From assembly GCA_027382625.1 (NCBI GenBank), contig JAJKFJ010004887.1, positions 1 through 20,225 of the forward strand: a DNA stretch of 20,225 nt, given 5' to 3'. Origin of the DNA: Tetmemena sp. SeJ-2015. Taxonomy: Eukaryota; Ciliophora; Spirotrichea; Sporadotrichida; Oxytrichidae. A model generated the notes under the pieces. That model ran no database searches. It worked only from the letters and a program-made list of their open reading frames with translations, and was not told the origin of the DNA. How positions within the stretch are numbered: the first letter of the stretch is position 1; the number at the start of each line of letters is the position of its first letter. The translations under genes were made by a program, and so were the position numbers. Shown one piece after another: positions 1 to 8,339 of this stretch.

Positions 1-320
1 ATCCCACCTAATTCTGGGCTAAAAATGACGGATACGGTGCTCGTTTTGATGGGCGCGTGCGGGAACATAGAGATCTCGAAAATGAGGAAAAAAGTTGATC
101 GAAGTTTTGATGACTTTTTTTCGAAAAGTGATTTTGCCCTTCCCGGCACTTCCCTGTCCTGAAAACACCGTATCCCACCTAATTCTGGGCTAAAAATGAC
201 GGATACGGTGCTCGTTTTGATGGGCGCGTGCGGGAACATAGAGATCTCGAAAATGAGGAAAAAAGTTGACCGAAGTTTTGATGACTTTTTTTCGAAAAAG
301 TGATTTTGCCCTTCCCGGCA
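1..320. repeat. 171-bp satellite, about 1.9 tandem copies
   Basis: Copy one begins at base 1 and copy two at 172, giving a 171-bp period. The two copies are almost identical; differences include one extra A in the A-run near 297 and a T/C change near 98 versus 270. The unit is richer in G+C than the flanking DNA and has no open frame of note. Copy two stops abruptly at 320 where AT-rich DNA begins, so this is the right edge of an array that probably continues off the window. Satellites of roughly 170 bp are known from Oxytricha micronuclear DNA, but identity with those is not shown here. Confidence 0.9.
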
Positions 321-828
321 TAATTATAGTTTAAAAGTATAAACAGTTAATAAAGGGAGAGACTCACCAAAATAATCGAAGGCTAGAATTTCAACTACAT
401 CATTTACAAAATTAACTACAATTGCTTCCTATTAGAAGTCACTTTAATTATTTTACTTTGGAAATAAATTTTATAGGAATAAACATCATCTTAAATGTAA
501 AATCTAAATAGTTATATCCAACACATATCAGTCAATAATTTATATCGAATATTCGAACTTATCGTACGTGAATATCTTTTGCTGAGAGTCACTTAATGCT
601 CATTAAATAATACAAGTAAGAATCTAATTTAAGAATTTATAAAAAAAGAAATAAATATTTAACCATCTTATATTTAGTATAAAGGGGCAACAATCTTTTA
701 TCTTATTGAAAAGCAAGTGTTTCTTTATACAGGTCTTCTCCAGCACTAAGTAAGTAGCAATTCATTAGCTCATATGAAAACAATTTATTTAAATTATTTT
801 ATATTTTAATAATTAGAGTCTCAACAAT
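321..828. other. AT-rich stretch without a recognised gene
   Basis: About 500 bp of strongly AT-rich sequence between the satellite edge and the end of the first gene. I see no convincing coding segment, RNA gene or long repeat. It may hold the 3' flank of the minus-strand gene that ends at 829 and germline-limited spacer. Confidence 0.5.
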
Positions 829-1938
829 TCAATTATTAAATCTGAAAATTAAAAGATTGCTAATAAACACGAGGTACCCCAATGAGACACCAGGGGTAGA
901 GTGCAAGCTCTCAATAGCAGCCTATTCTACTTTCCTCGTACATGACCAGAGGGCACGAAATATCGGCAGCTCATGTCTTCAGTCAGAGAGGGTTTCAACA
1001 GCTAGGATTCAAGGCCATTACCCTCTTTAAAGCGTGGTAATGCCAGAGTTCTCTTGAGGCTATTGGCTGTAGGCTTCCTGACCAGTTGTATATACCACTA
1101 TAGAGTTCCAATAAATGGAGGTATTATATAATAAATCTAATCATATTAAATCATTAAAATTCCTAATCTCTAATCTTCTATGAATTTATATTAAATAATG
1201 CTTTGAGTCGCTTAAACTCCTCATCTCTTTAAATATATTGGAATTTTATTATTCTATTTTCTACTCTATATGTTTCGATTCAAAAATAAATTTTGTTTTA
1301 TAAATATAGCTTATTCTTACTAATAGGAGCCGATTGTTGTTAATTAGGGGTAAATAAAATATAATAAATTACTAATCTTATAAAGTTGTAGAAAGAAGAT
1401 ATAACTTATTATTAATTATTTATGTCCAATTTCTTTTATTCATTTTGGAATCCATTTTCAAGTGAAGGGTTTAGGTGTCTATCAGCGCTTGCAAAAACTC
1501 CTCTCTTTCTTTCTCCATTGGCTCCAGATATTTTGTTTTAGAATTTAGGTCATGACCTTTATTGTATGCCTAACCTGGAAGCAGGCCAAAGAGTCGATCT
1601 TTAAGTTAAACTATAATAATTCTCTGCTCTCTCAAACTGTCATCAGGCTTCTTAAGCTCTTCTTTATATAGGCGTAGTAGTGGCTCTGTATCGATGTAAC
1701 TTTATATCTTTGATGTGGTAAAGCGCATCATTAAGGGAGCTAAGTGTTTCTTTAAACCATCTAACTTACCTCCTGTTTTGAAGATCGTGGATCACTTCCA
1801 TTTCTTTAGGGTTCGCAATCTGATCTTCCATCCTTTTATCCAGCTACCTACCTCATACTGCTCTAGCTTTAGTCACTTTTTACTTTTGAATTCCTCCACC
1901 TTTCATACAATTGACTGCTTCTGTCTCTGCTGATTCAT
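829..1938 (-). CDS. Orphan basic, charged protein (236 aa after excision), six IESs
   Basis: I do not recognise the family. With TGA as the only stop, the frame starts at the ATG at 1938; a second in-frame ATG lies at 1950, directly after an in-frame TGA. It is Q/K/E-rich at first (MNQQRQKQ), then predicted mostly helical, with segments such as TEPLLRLYKEELKKP and LEPMEKEREEF. Three in-frame TGAs in the first 60 codons fall inside deletable inserts (1764-1793, 1867-1875, 1898-1906). Past RNW near 1425 a 318-bp insert leads to a second coding block (about 829-1112) that contains VVYTTGQEAYS and SLTEDMSCRYF. Rejoined length is 237 codons. The C-terminus is the weak part: a proposed 5-bp deletion at 922-926 gives a stop at 829, while without it the frame runs to a stop at 762. 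A role cannot be inferred. Confidence 0.65.
922..926. other. Possible 5-bp IES, pointer CTA
   Basis: CTA occurs at 922 and 927. Removing five bases moves the minus frame from one plausible reading to another (GKQAAIESLHSTPG). The frame without the deletion is also open, so this is the least certain call in the gene. Confidence 0.3.
1023..1050. other. IES, 28 bp, pointer CTCTT
   Basis: CTCTT repeats at 1023 and 1051. Deletion changes the frame by one and joins YSQQPQE to GNGLESQLLKP, avoiding a TGA. Confidence 0.6.
1107..1424. other. IES, 318 bp, pointer TCCAAT
   Basis: TCCAAT repeats at 1107 and 1425. The insert is very AT-rich and a multiple of three. Deletion joins MNKRNW to NSIVVYTTGQEAYS on the minus strand. 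It is the second-longest IES called in the window. Confidence 0.6.
1764..1793. other. IES, 30 bp, pointer ACTT
   Basis: ACTT repeats at 1764 and 1794. Deletion removes an in-frame TGA and gives LKKWKLDGLKKHL. Confidence 0.55.
1867..1875. other. IES, 9 bp, pointer CTTT
   Basis: CTTT repeats at 1867 and 1876. Deletion removes an in-frame TGA and gives FKSKKLEQYEVGSW. Confidence 0.5.
1898..1906. other. Possible IES, 9 bp, pointer AC
   Basis: A 2-base repeat at 1898 and 1907 whose deletion removes an in-frame TGA (QSIVEEFKSKK). The pointer is too short to be convincing by itself. Confidence 0.35.
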
Positions 1939-2184
1939 TGAGGTAAGCATTCATAAATAATTATAATTTAAAACAATTTACAGATTGTGATGGAGAGTAT
2001 TTTGCGAAAAATTCAATGACTTTTATTTGAATTAAATACTTCCACAATTAACGACAATCACTTTCTATAATTTTTATGAAGCATAGTAATTTAAGCTACT
2101 AATTTTCAGATATTATGTAAAGAGGAAGTAATTAATTTTTAAAAAGAAGTTAATGATAATGATGATAATTTTGGGTATAAATTA

Positions 2185-3665
2185 TCAAATGAGAGAAGAT
2201 AAAGAGCATAAATTGTTAAATTCTACTAACCATTAATATTAATTAGCGATATGATAATCAAGTCTATTATAAGAAGCGTGGATAATAAAAATGTCTGCCA
2301 TCACTTTTAGACAAAGAGATTTGTCCATATAAAACTGAAGATCATGGGATATCATAAAGGTACTCTCTATCTATTTCACTGCTCCCTTGCATCGATCAAA
2401 GCAGACGAGCCTCTCAATATTCATGCCATTAGTCAGGGATCGATTCTTTTAAAACCCTTCATGACTGGCATTGTGAGCTGCCTGAAACTGGGACCTCGGA
2501 TGCCTACACTCAATGTCTAGCAGTTTTGTATTAGAGTGTTTGCTCTCTGCCTGCGGGAATGGTTGCACTCATAGAAGATAGGTATGGTTCAATTATCGTC
2601 TTATCCCCTAGGTCTGTAATCTTCAGTAATCTCTCTTGACTCCCAAAGCAATCTTCTCACTATAGATCGGCAATTAGTTTGTGGAATATCCACTTGATTT
2701 TAGCCAGCTTCAAGTCACAAAATCAACTAAGTAATAAACAATTTAACAACATTTAATACTTTATTTTTTAAAACTATTTATAATGTCTCTAATACTGTTA
2801 GGTGATTGCAAAGATATAAAACAAAATCTTCATATTTTATAAGCTGATTCTAACATATAGTATTTTTATTGTGTTGGAGCTAGGTTCTTATCTCTTTATT
2901 TTTGAATTTACTTGTGATTTGAATTGTTTGAGGATAACTTTAACTTTGATATATCATGCTTAACTTCCCTCTTTGACCCTAAGCAAATTTTATAGCTTAA
3001 GATAGAAGTTAACTGCGGAAGCAGAATAATTTTATTCAAGCTCAGAAATATTTCGCTGATTGATTTTATGAGGGGGGGTAGTATTATTAGTATAGCACTA
3101 GTGCCAGAATGCCAGTCAGCGAAAACTTTTGTAATTAGAGTCGCCATTCTTCTAAATTATAATATAGGGTTAATATGATTACATGATAAGAGGTAAGCAA
3201 AACCAAATCAAGATTGTATTATTGAGCAAAGTGGCACATATTAAATTAGAGATAGTTTAATACATTATGTTTTTAAATTTAATGAGGGAGTCAGCTCCTT
3301 CGATATCACTATAGTCTAAATACTTGAAACTCTCTAAGCAAATCACTTCTAAATTTCTGTGAATGCGCTTTGAGCAGTTGCCTGCTGAGGGTGAGGGTCC
3401 TTCTGGATGTTGTAGTCGCTGAGGGTTCTGCTTGCTCTTGTTGAAGATCTTGTTGTGGGTGTTGTTCAAAAGAACGCAAATGTAAGCATGCTTTTGTTAT
3501 TTACTGAGATTGCCAGCTAAGATAAGTCTCTGTTGATCGGGAGGGATGCTTCCTTGTCCTGGACGCTTGCCTACTCGGCTGTCACTTTCAAGTTTTAGAG
3601 GATGTGCTTGTTGTTGTTGATGAAGTAGTTGAAGTAGTAGTAGATGTAGTTGTTGAAGTAGACAT
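2185..3665 (-). CDS. Protein with a shortened ubiquitin fold (294 aa after excision)
   Basis: The ATG at 3665 opens a Thr/Ser-rich leader of about 20 residues. It is followed by SVQD, IPPDQQRLILAG and NLSDYNIQKD, the core of ubiquitin's second half. Compared with ubiquitin, the stretch between the AG and the SDYNIQK motif (KQLEDGRT) is missing, as is the first half of the fold with residues such as K6, K11 and K27. No C-terminal RGG follows; instead about 240 unrecognised residues continue (EVICLESFKYLDYS, MATLITKVFADWHSG, KLAKIKWIFHKLIADCF, NIERLVCFDRCKG). Nine inserts with direct-repeat ends connect the pieces in order and in frame, for 295 codons in all. The 121-bp insert at 3153-3273 shows that the apparent ATG at 3147 is internal. 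It could be a divergent ubiquitin-like protein. Conjugation activity is unlikely without the Gly-Gly tail. Confidence 0.65.
2527..2536. other. IES, 10 bp, pointer TGT
   Basis: TGT repeats at 2527 and 2537. Deletion shifts the frame so that PAGREQT joins KLLDIECRHPRS. Confidence 0.5.
2651..2665. other. IES, 15 bp, pointer ATC
   Basis: ATC repeats at 2651 and 2666. Deletion removes an in-frame TGA and gives HKLIADCFGSQER. Confidence 0.5.
2706..2993. other. IES, 288 bp, pointer AGCTT
   Basis: AGCTT repeats at 2706 and 2994. The AT-rich insert contains several stops. Deletion keeps the frame and joins VNFYLKL to AKIKWIFHKL. Confidence 0.65.
3079..3098. other. IES, 20 bp, pointer TAGT
   Basis: TAGT repeats at 3079 and 3099, next to a run of seven G. 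Deletion joins ADWHSGT to TPPHKINQRN. Confidence 0.55.
3153..3273. other. IES, 121 bp, pointer TAAATT
   Basis: TAAATT repeats at 3153 and 3274. Deletion joins GADSLIKF to RRMATLITKVF and merges what look like two genes into one. Confidence 0.65.
3347..3354. other. IES, 8 bp, pointer TTCT
   Basis: TTCT repeats at 3347 and 3355. Deletion removes a TGA and joins QSAFTE to VICLESFKYL. Confidence 0.55.
3419..3503. other. IES, 85 bp, pointer CTGAG
   Basis: CTGAG repeats at 3419 and 3504. Deletion joins the ubiquitin motif RLILAGNL to SDYNIQKD. The insert is less AT-rich than others and partly open in one frame, so an alternative boundary is possible. Confidence 0.6.
3547..3554. other. Possible IES, 8 bp, pointer TG
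   Basis: A 2-base repeat at 3547 and 3555 whose deletion joins SVQD to IPPDQQ. A single-base indel would explain the same frame change. Confidence 0.35.
3565..3605. other. IES, 41 bp, pointer GCTTG
   Basis: GCTTG repeats at 3565 and 3606. Deletion removes two in-frame TGAs and joins the Thr/Ser leader to SVQD. Unlike most IESs this insert is not AT-rich. Confidence 0.45.
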
Positions 3666-3704
3666 TTAAATAAAATAAACTCTTTAATTTAAGCGGAATA
3701 TAAT

Positions 3705-3744
3705 ATTATTGAGAAAATCAGTGATAAAGACAATTAATTCAAAA
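3705..3744 (+). repeat. Left arm of a perfect 40-bp inverted repeat
   Basis: This arm is the exact reverse complement of 4622-4661. A second inner match, AATTGGGGTTT at 3788-3798 against AAACCCCAATT at 4575-4585, extends an imperfect arm to about 95 bp. Together the arms enclose one complete gene (3815-4498). Confidence 0.9.
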
Positions 3745-3814
3745 AACATAAATTAACTACTGATAATTTAATAATTTCCTAATTAAAAATTGGGGTTTCT
3801 TTACTATCGCAACA

Positions 3815-4498
3815 ATGGCAGATCTTGAATAACAGTGCATGGAGCAGAGGTGCCTATTTATCGACAAGTTCTTGAAGCAGCAGCTATTCAAATGCGAGAA
3901 GGATCCCTCTAATCGATTCATGACGATGAGGCTTAAAGTACATGGGCAATCATATTACAGAATCCATTCAGGAGAAAGGTGGCTGCATAAATGGGAGCGC
4001 ACGAAGAAAATGTAAAGCTCATCGCATAATCTTTTGAGCTGATGTGAGGAAAGTGGTTAAGCTCAAGAGGTAAAAACATTGGTATGGTATTAGAATGCTT
4101 ACTTCAAGCAAGGAATATCTAAGACTCAGATGAGATGTATATTTGACAAGGGGGAGATTTAAACTAATAGAAAAACGAGTAAGTATGCTAGAAGTTCAAT
4201 TAGCTGGTGCGAATTGGGGTGGTCATTGGTGGTGCGAATTTGGGTGGTCATTGGTGCGAATTGGGGTGGTCCAGGAATTTCTTTCTTGTTTATCATATTT
4301 CAGTCTCTTACATATTCTAGTCTAGAGATTACAGAGAAAACTATTAGAGAGAAGTCGCCAGCCTCTAAGACATTTTCATTATTGCATATGCGAAATTCCA
4401 AAAAGCATTTGCTTCCTTCTCCCAAAAACAATGCAGAGTAAGATCTAAAAACTGAAGAAAGCAGGATAAAGATAGCAGATAGAGTCATATGCAGTTGA
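3815..4498 (+). CDS. Basic orphan protein (162 aa), enclosed by an inverted repeat
   Basis: The ATG at 3815 begins MADLEQQCMEQRC. Segments such as YYRIHSGERWLHKWERTKK, KLKRQKHWYGIRM and LLHMRNSKKHLLPSPKNN make the product strongly basic. No domain is recognised. Two IESs and one GTAAGT...TTTCAG intron are removed to give 163 codons ending in TGA at 4496. The start codon lies 17 bases inside the inner inverted-repeat block and the stop 77 bases before its partner, so the gene fills the space between the arms. That makes it either cargo of a small inverted-repeat element or a host gene whose flanks were duplicated. Having both IESs and an intron favours a host gene. No transposase signature is present. 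Confidence 0.65.
4006..4048. other. IES, 43 bp, pointer GAAA
   Basis: GAAA repeats at 4006 and 4049. Deletion removes a TGA and joins HKWERTKK to VVKLKRQKHWYG. Confidence 0.6.
4128..4154. other. IES, 27 bp, pointer AGAT
   Basis: AGAT repeats at 4128 and 4155. Deletion removes an in-frame TGA and joins SKEYLRLR to FKLIEKR. Confidence 0.55.
4179..4303 (+). other. Probable intron, 125 bp (GTAAGT...TTTCAG)
   Basis: A GTAAGT donor directly after codon CGA and a T-rich TTTCAG acceptor give the frame change needed to join IEKR to SLTYSSLEITEK. The intron contains a short G-rich tandem repeat (4206-4271). A rival explanation is a 47-bp IES at 4206-4252 with a 19-base pointer; both produce the same downstream frame. 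Confidence 0.6.
4206..4271 (+). repeat. Three imperfect copies of a 22-25 bp G-rich unit
   Basis: Units begin with GGTGCGAATT at 4206, 4231 and 4253. Copies one and three share 19 identical bases (GGTGCGAATTGGGGTGGTC). Such G-rich DNA is out of character with the surrounding AT-rich sequence. Confidence 0.85.
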
Positions 4499-4621
4499 GA
4501 ACTAATTGACTATTAAAAATGAGTAATTATTACAACGTCTCAACTATTAAATTGTATTTTTAAAACGCTAAATCAAACCCCAATTACTAAAAGGGGTAAT
4601 AATTGTCAGTTATTCTATGCA

Positions 4622-4661
4622 TTTTGAATTAATTGTCTTTATCACTGATTTTCTCAATAAT
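4622..4661 (-). repeat. Right arm of the perfect 40-bp inverted repeat
   Basis: Exact reverse complement of 3705-3744. The sequences just outside the two arms show no clear target-site duplication. Confidence 0.9.
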
Positions 4662-5211
4662 TGTGTAGATATGGTTTTAAATTTGCTGCTTTTACATAAG
4701 TAGTATTAGCCAAAACTATAATGATGAGGTATTTTTATTTTGCTGCTTTGATAAATGGCTGATGATTTACAAACAATTATCATAGAAATATGTTTTGCTT
4801 GTAATGCATTCCACCACAAAAAATTTGAATTTAATTGTGTGATATTTAAAATATTTCTGTTAAAAACTCCTATTATACTTTTGTCCGATTTTTATTTTGC
4901 GTTATAAATTTTACTCCTATGTTATATTTAAAATAATCTGCTTTTAATCTCTGACTTAATTTTTATTTAATAATTTAAAAGAACTCTTTCTAAGATAAAT
5001 AAAATGAAAAATTCAACTCTAAGACTTTAAATAAAAGAAGATAAAATTCACATATAATACTGAGTGAATCTAAAAATAATAAATGAGGGCAGTTTAATAT
5101 AACTTATTTATTTAAAATATAATAAACTAGATTTATTTTGCGACGATTTGAAATTGCAACATTAAAATTAAAGATTAGAGAAGAATTTGATATAGAATAT
5201 AAATAAGAAAT
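4662..5211. other. AT-rich spacer between convergent genes
   Basis: About 550 bp, strongly AT-rich, between the inverted-repeat arm and the stop of the sphingomyelinase-like gene. I found no coding block, RNA gene or satellite copy in it. Confidence 0.5.
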
Positions 5212-8131
5212 TCAAACTTTGGAGACCCAAGGGTTTTAGAGGAAGCTCAATAAATAGGGTACTCCATATTCTGTGTCAAACATTTGACCTCTACACTCTA
5301 ATGCTTTTTCATTGTCAGAGTAGTTAACAATATGAATATATAAATATTAGTATATTTTTAATAAAGTTAACCTTGCAGAATAAATTGTTAGCGCATTAAG
5401 AGTTGCAGGATTTGCTGGTTGATTCTTCCTTTTGCATTTTACTATAGAAGTTAGTTTATTAACTTGTAAATAATCTCTTTAAGAATGAGCGAGGACACTT
5501 ACTTGTAAAGTTTCTTGGCTTATGATGAAGTGGTCAAGAGCGAGGCTGCTAAGTTTGCATATTCCATTGGACTTAGATCGTCCATGGAGTAATCACTTGG
5601 ATAAGAGACTTTTTAAATATTCCAATCGCCATCCCTATCCTTCGCATCTTGCAGGTTAAAATTGAGAACATCAACTTTGAGCGGGATGTGATAAGTCTGG
5701 TCCATTTGATAAATGCGAGCGGATGGATTGTAGGTGTGAGTGCCTAGAGATTATAAAACTCTATTATAAAAAGTATATTTCAAGATCCACCAACTTAGAT
5801 TACTCCAATAGGTTTGTCTGAAGTTGTTGAGCGTATCACTTTGAAAGAATCTGTCCCCTCATATCCAAAAGCCTGGAGAGTTACAATGTGCTGATAAAAT
5901 GATTAATAAAAAATAAAAAATATATAAGATATCTCTCCATTAAAATGTTGTACCTTTGAGCAAATTAACGATTGCAGTTTTCATTTCCTGGAGGAATGTT
6001 CCCCATGATTATCACTCGCCACTAATTCCTTTCTGCAAATTTTAGTCTTCCCTCCAACCACAGAAGCTGCCCACCCCCGTCCTTGGGCTCTCTAAAATTG
6101 CCTTAGTTAAAGGTATAACAAGCCATAGTGTTTAGAGAGATGAGCATCACCTTTTAAAGGAAGGTATTTGAGGTAGTTGTTTTATTAAGGCCAAAGACTG
6201 AGTAATACCCATAGTTTTTGAATTCAGTTAGTGTAGTAATCCTAGATATTTGATTCCTAAATTCTTCATTTAATGTTTTCTAAGTTTAGCATTGATTGAA
6301 GTGAGTGTGCCTATAGGCGAACCTAGATTTAAGAGTTTTGATGTGCTCTTTATAGAGATAACTTGAGTGACATTAGGCAGAAACTCATCATTTCCCAGAG
6401 CTAAAAATATCAGCGAGGTGTTTAAAATATCTATGTCAATATTAACAGCATATGTTTCCGAAGACTGAGTTGATAATTTTAAGAGATTCAGTTAAGTTGG
6501 AAATGACTTCTTAATCAGACATTAGCATATCTCGTGGCACTATACCACCAGTTACTATCACAATATCAGGAGTCTGCTGACTTTTAAGCTCTTAGAGCAT
6601 GCTGTTAAAAGAAGTAGAAGGTGTGTCACATGTGAACTCTCCATATTAAGATAATAATTTAAAATATATAGAGAATATTAATCTGCGAGCTGACCATGCT
6701 TTCCATTTCTCTCTCTGCAGCAAATAGGTCCACCACAATTTTTATTGTAGCCTGCTGCGTACTAGAAATCTATTTAATTTGTTTAATATAATAATCTACA
6801 TGAGGGTCACTAATATGAAGTATTTTATAAGTTGGTCTCCCCACCTAGCCTCTGATAGTTACTTATAAAATATTTTTAATTTAATTAGGTATCTTTTTTA
6901 AAAATCAAATTTAATTCTATAAGACTAGTTTTAAGCTTAACGATAGATAATTGGTTTATTAATTAAAAAAATTTAAGATGCTTCTTAAATAAACTTTTAA
7001 TAACTTATATTAAAAAAATGAATAAAAGCTCGCAACAACTCTCCAATAAAATGATAGCCTGCATCTTTCTCAAGATAAATCATAACAATAAATAATTTAA
7101 TAAGGAAATTAGTGATATATTTAAAGTAAGAAAATTATCTATATTTTTATCAAGACAAATTAAACCTAGAATATAGATGTCTATATGTATATTTATAATA
7201 GTTGCATAGACTCCATTTAGATAATCATCATTTTGAATTGTCGATGGTTTTGCTGATAAAATTGTGTCTTGATAACTTGCTATGTCACTCGTGCTGTAAG
7301 AAACATTGGCGCAAGTCAGAACCACATTTGTGCAGAAGTAGTCTCCAGACAACACAAATGAAAAGAGATTAAAAGGAAGCTATCTTGCTGCGTTTTTAAT
7401 CATGAATATATCAAGACATGAAGATTGAAATTAGAGATTTTTAAAATGAGAGAGCAAGTTTCGTTTTGATAGCCTAGAGCGTCAGTACAGATAAGTCCGG
7501 CAAAACCTTACCAGGCTTTCATATTATGATTATCCAGAATAAAACGCTAGGTTGCTATTACTGCCTATTGACATACTGCGCAAGTTAGGAAATTTTGGTA
7601 AAAGGGGATCTTGTTAACGTCCTTCAATTTCTTATGCTCAACTTCTTTGTTTTAGATTTCTTCGCTAAAATGATTAAAAAAGATGTTGTTTATTTTTTAT
7701 TTAAAGTATTTATAAACTTTTAATATGACTCAGATCCTGGCTTACTACATTTTCTGATTATAAGTCTCTATCATATAAAATATAGCATAAAATATGCTGA
7801 ATTTATTTAATCAAATTAATTATTAAAAAAATTTCAGCAAATGAAATTGGTATTTGAAGAAAAAAATGTTCTTAATTATATCATTTGTAAGAAGAGACTC
7901 AAAGCTCTGTTCATGTAAATAAAAGATATTTGAATTGAGTTCATGTGTTAGAAACGAGCTGAATACTTTATCAACTTTGAATTCCACTTAAATTGGGTAA
8001 TCAGAGACAAAATATTTGCCAATTCTCTTTCTGCCAGCCTCTGCTTCTCTTTGTAAAGTTGCTTAAATGAATACAGCAAAGAGAACCAATGCCTTTAAGT
8101 TTGAACACTTCCAGCAATTATTTTACTTCAT
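5212..8131 (-). CDS. Secreted acid-sphingomyelinase-like protein, probably catalytically dead (687 aa)
   Basis: Domains in order: a signal peptide (LKALVLFAVFIQA) after the ATG at 8131; a saposin-like cysteine domain (LTCAVCQQ, GLICTDALG, GDYFCTNVVLTC); then a calcineurin-like phosphoesterase fold with KILHISDPHVDF, NCGGPICCRERNG and GEFTCDTPS; and a C-terminal cysteine cluster (SCNSQCANNLFCKV). This is the acid sphingomyelinase/SMPDL3 architecture. Family metal ligands are mostly replaced: the GD motif reads TGGIVPRDM, GNHE reads GNDE, GHIPPG reads GNIPPG, and the GHxH block reads FGYEGTDSF. Only the first DxH is intact. A lipid-binding or regulatory pseudoenzyme outside the cytosol is therefore more likely than a hydrolase. 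Eleven IESs and one intron are removed to give 688 codons. The 343-bp IES holds a piece of another gene. Confidence 0.85.
5323..5365. other. IES, 43 bp, pointer GTTAAC
   Basis: GTTAAC repeats at 5323 and 5366. Deletion joins LFCKVN to YSDNEKALECRGQ. Confidence 0.75.
5442..5502 (-). other. Intron, 61 bp (GTAAGT...CTATAG)
   Basis: On the minus strand a GTAAGT donor and TATAG acceptor join KKLY to NKMQKEESTSKSC in frame. There is no matching direct repeat, so splicing rather than DNA excision is favoured. Confidence 0.7.
5748..5782. other. IES, 35 bp, pointer AGAT
   Basis: AGAT repeats at 5748 and 5783. Deletion removes a TGA and gives GVIQVGGSLGTHTYNPS. Confidence 0.65.
5893..5927. other. IES, 35 bp, pointer GATA
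   Basis: GATA repeats at 5893 and 5928. Deletion joins NILMERY to QHIVTLQAFGY. Confidence 0.65.
6348..6361. other. IES, 14 bp, pointer CTT (boundary uncertain)
   Basis: A frame change is needed between LPNVTQ and EHIKTLKSRFAY. CTT at 6348 and 6362 supplies it, but other short repeats nearby would also do so. Confidence 0.45.
6432..6450. other. IES, 19 bp, pointer TATGT
   Basis: TATGT repeats at 6432 and 6451. Deletion joins SVFGN to IDILNTSLIFLALGNDE. Confidence 0.65.
6643..6674. other. IES, 32 bp, pointer ATATTAA
   Basis: ATATTAA repeats at 6643 and 6675. Deletion joins KHGQLADQ to YGEFTCDTPS as expected for the family. Confidence 0.8.
6767..6792. other. IES, 26 bp, pointer AATCTA
   Basis: AATCTA repeats at 6767 and 6793. 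Deletion joins ISDPHVDF to QYAAGYNKNCGG, rebuilding the expected linker between two family motifs. Confidence 0.85.
6855..7197. other. IES, 343 bp, pointer ATAGTT (host of a foreign MDS)
   Basis: ATAGTT repeats at 6855 and 7198. Deletion joins NGVYAT to IRGQVGRPTYK. This is the longest IES called and is very AT-rich except for a coding-like block at about 7039-7085. Confidence 0.75.
7039..7085 (-). other. Candidate MDS of the Tubby-family gene, inside an IES
   Basis: On the minus strand this block reads LEKDAGYHFIGE and ends with TTTTATTGGAGAG (7039-7051 in plus coordinates). The same 13 bases occur at 8520-8532, at the upstream edge of the Tubby C-terminal segment, in the same reading phase. 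Joining the two copies keeps one open frame (GYHFIGEELINFQKL). The block lies inside the 343-bp IES of the sphingomyelinase-like gene. The upstream boundary of this piece and its pointer are not known. Confidence 0.45.
7365..7447. other. IES, 83 bp, pointer GAGA
   Basis: GAGA repeats at 7365 and 7448. Deletion joins YQNETCSL to FSFVLSGDYFCTN within the saposin-like domain. Confidence 0.65.
7670..7724. other. IES, 55 bp, pointer ATGA
   Basis: ATGA repeats at 7670 and 7725. Deletion joins SQDLSH to FSEEIQNKEVEHK. Confidence 0.6.
7769..7878. other. IES, 110 bp, pointer TATCAT
   Basis: TATCAT repeats at 7769 and 7879. Deletion joins ESLLTND to RDLQSENVVSQ. Confidence 0.7.
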
Positions 8132-8339
8132 TTTAGATATTTCCCTCTTTTATCTATATTAATTTGAATAATGCTTAGACTGTTTGCAACTTAATGGGAA
8201 AGATATAAATCTATTAACTTTATACAAAGCCTAACTAGTGCATATTATAATCCTAGTTTAAGAAAAATAATTACTCTCTCTCACTCTATTGTATCTTAAA
8301 AATAAAAAAAAATTCCTTGATTGTTATTTATTAAGCTTA

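Noticed and set aside
871..1110. Block of higher G+C that could be an RNA gene
   Set aside because: No cloverleaf or rRNA-like sequence was recognised, and the minus strand joins in frame to the gene starting at 1938.
1952..2213. CATAAAT repeat (1952/2207) joining the ubiquitin-like gene to the next gene
   Set aside because: The join creates an immediate TGA, so the two were kept as separate genes.
3788..4585. GGGGTTT and AAACCCC inside the inverted repeat as telomere or TBE transposon ends
   Set aside because: They are single units, in the wrong orientation for telomeres of the enclosed gene, and no TBE transposase motif is present.
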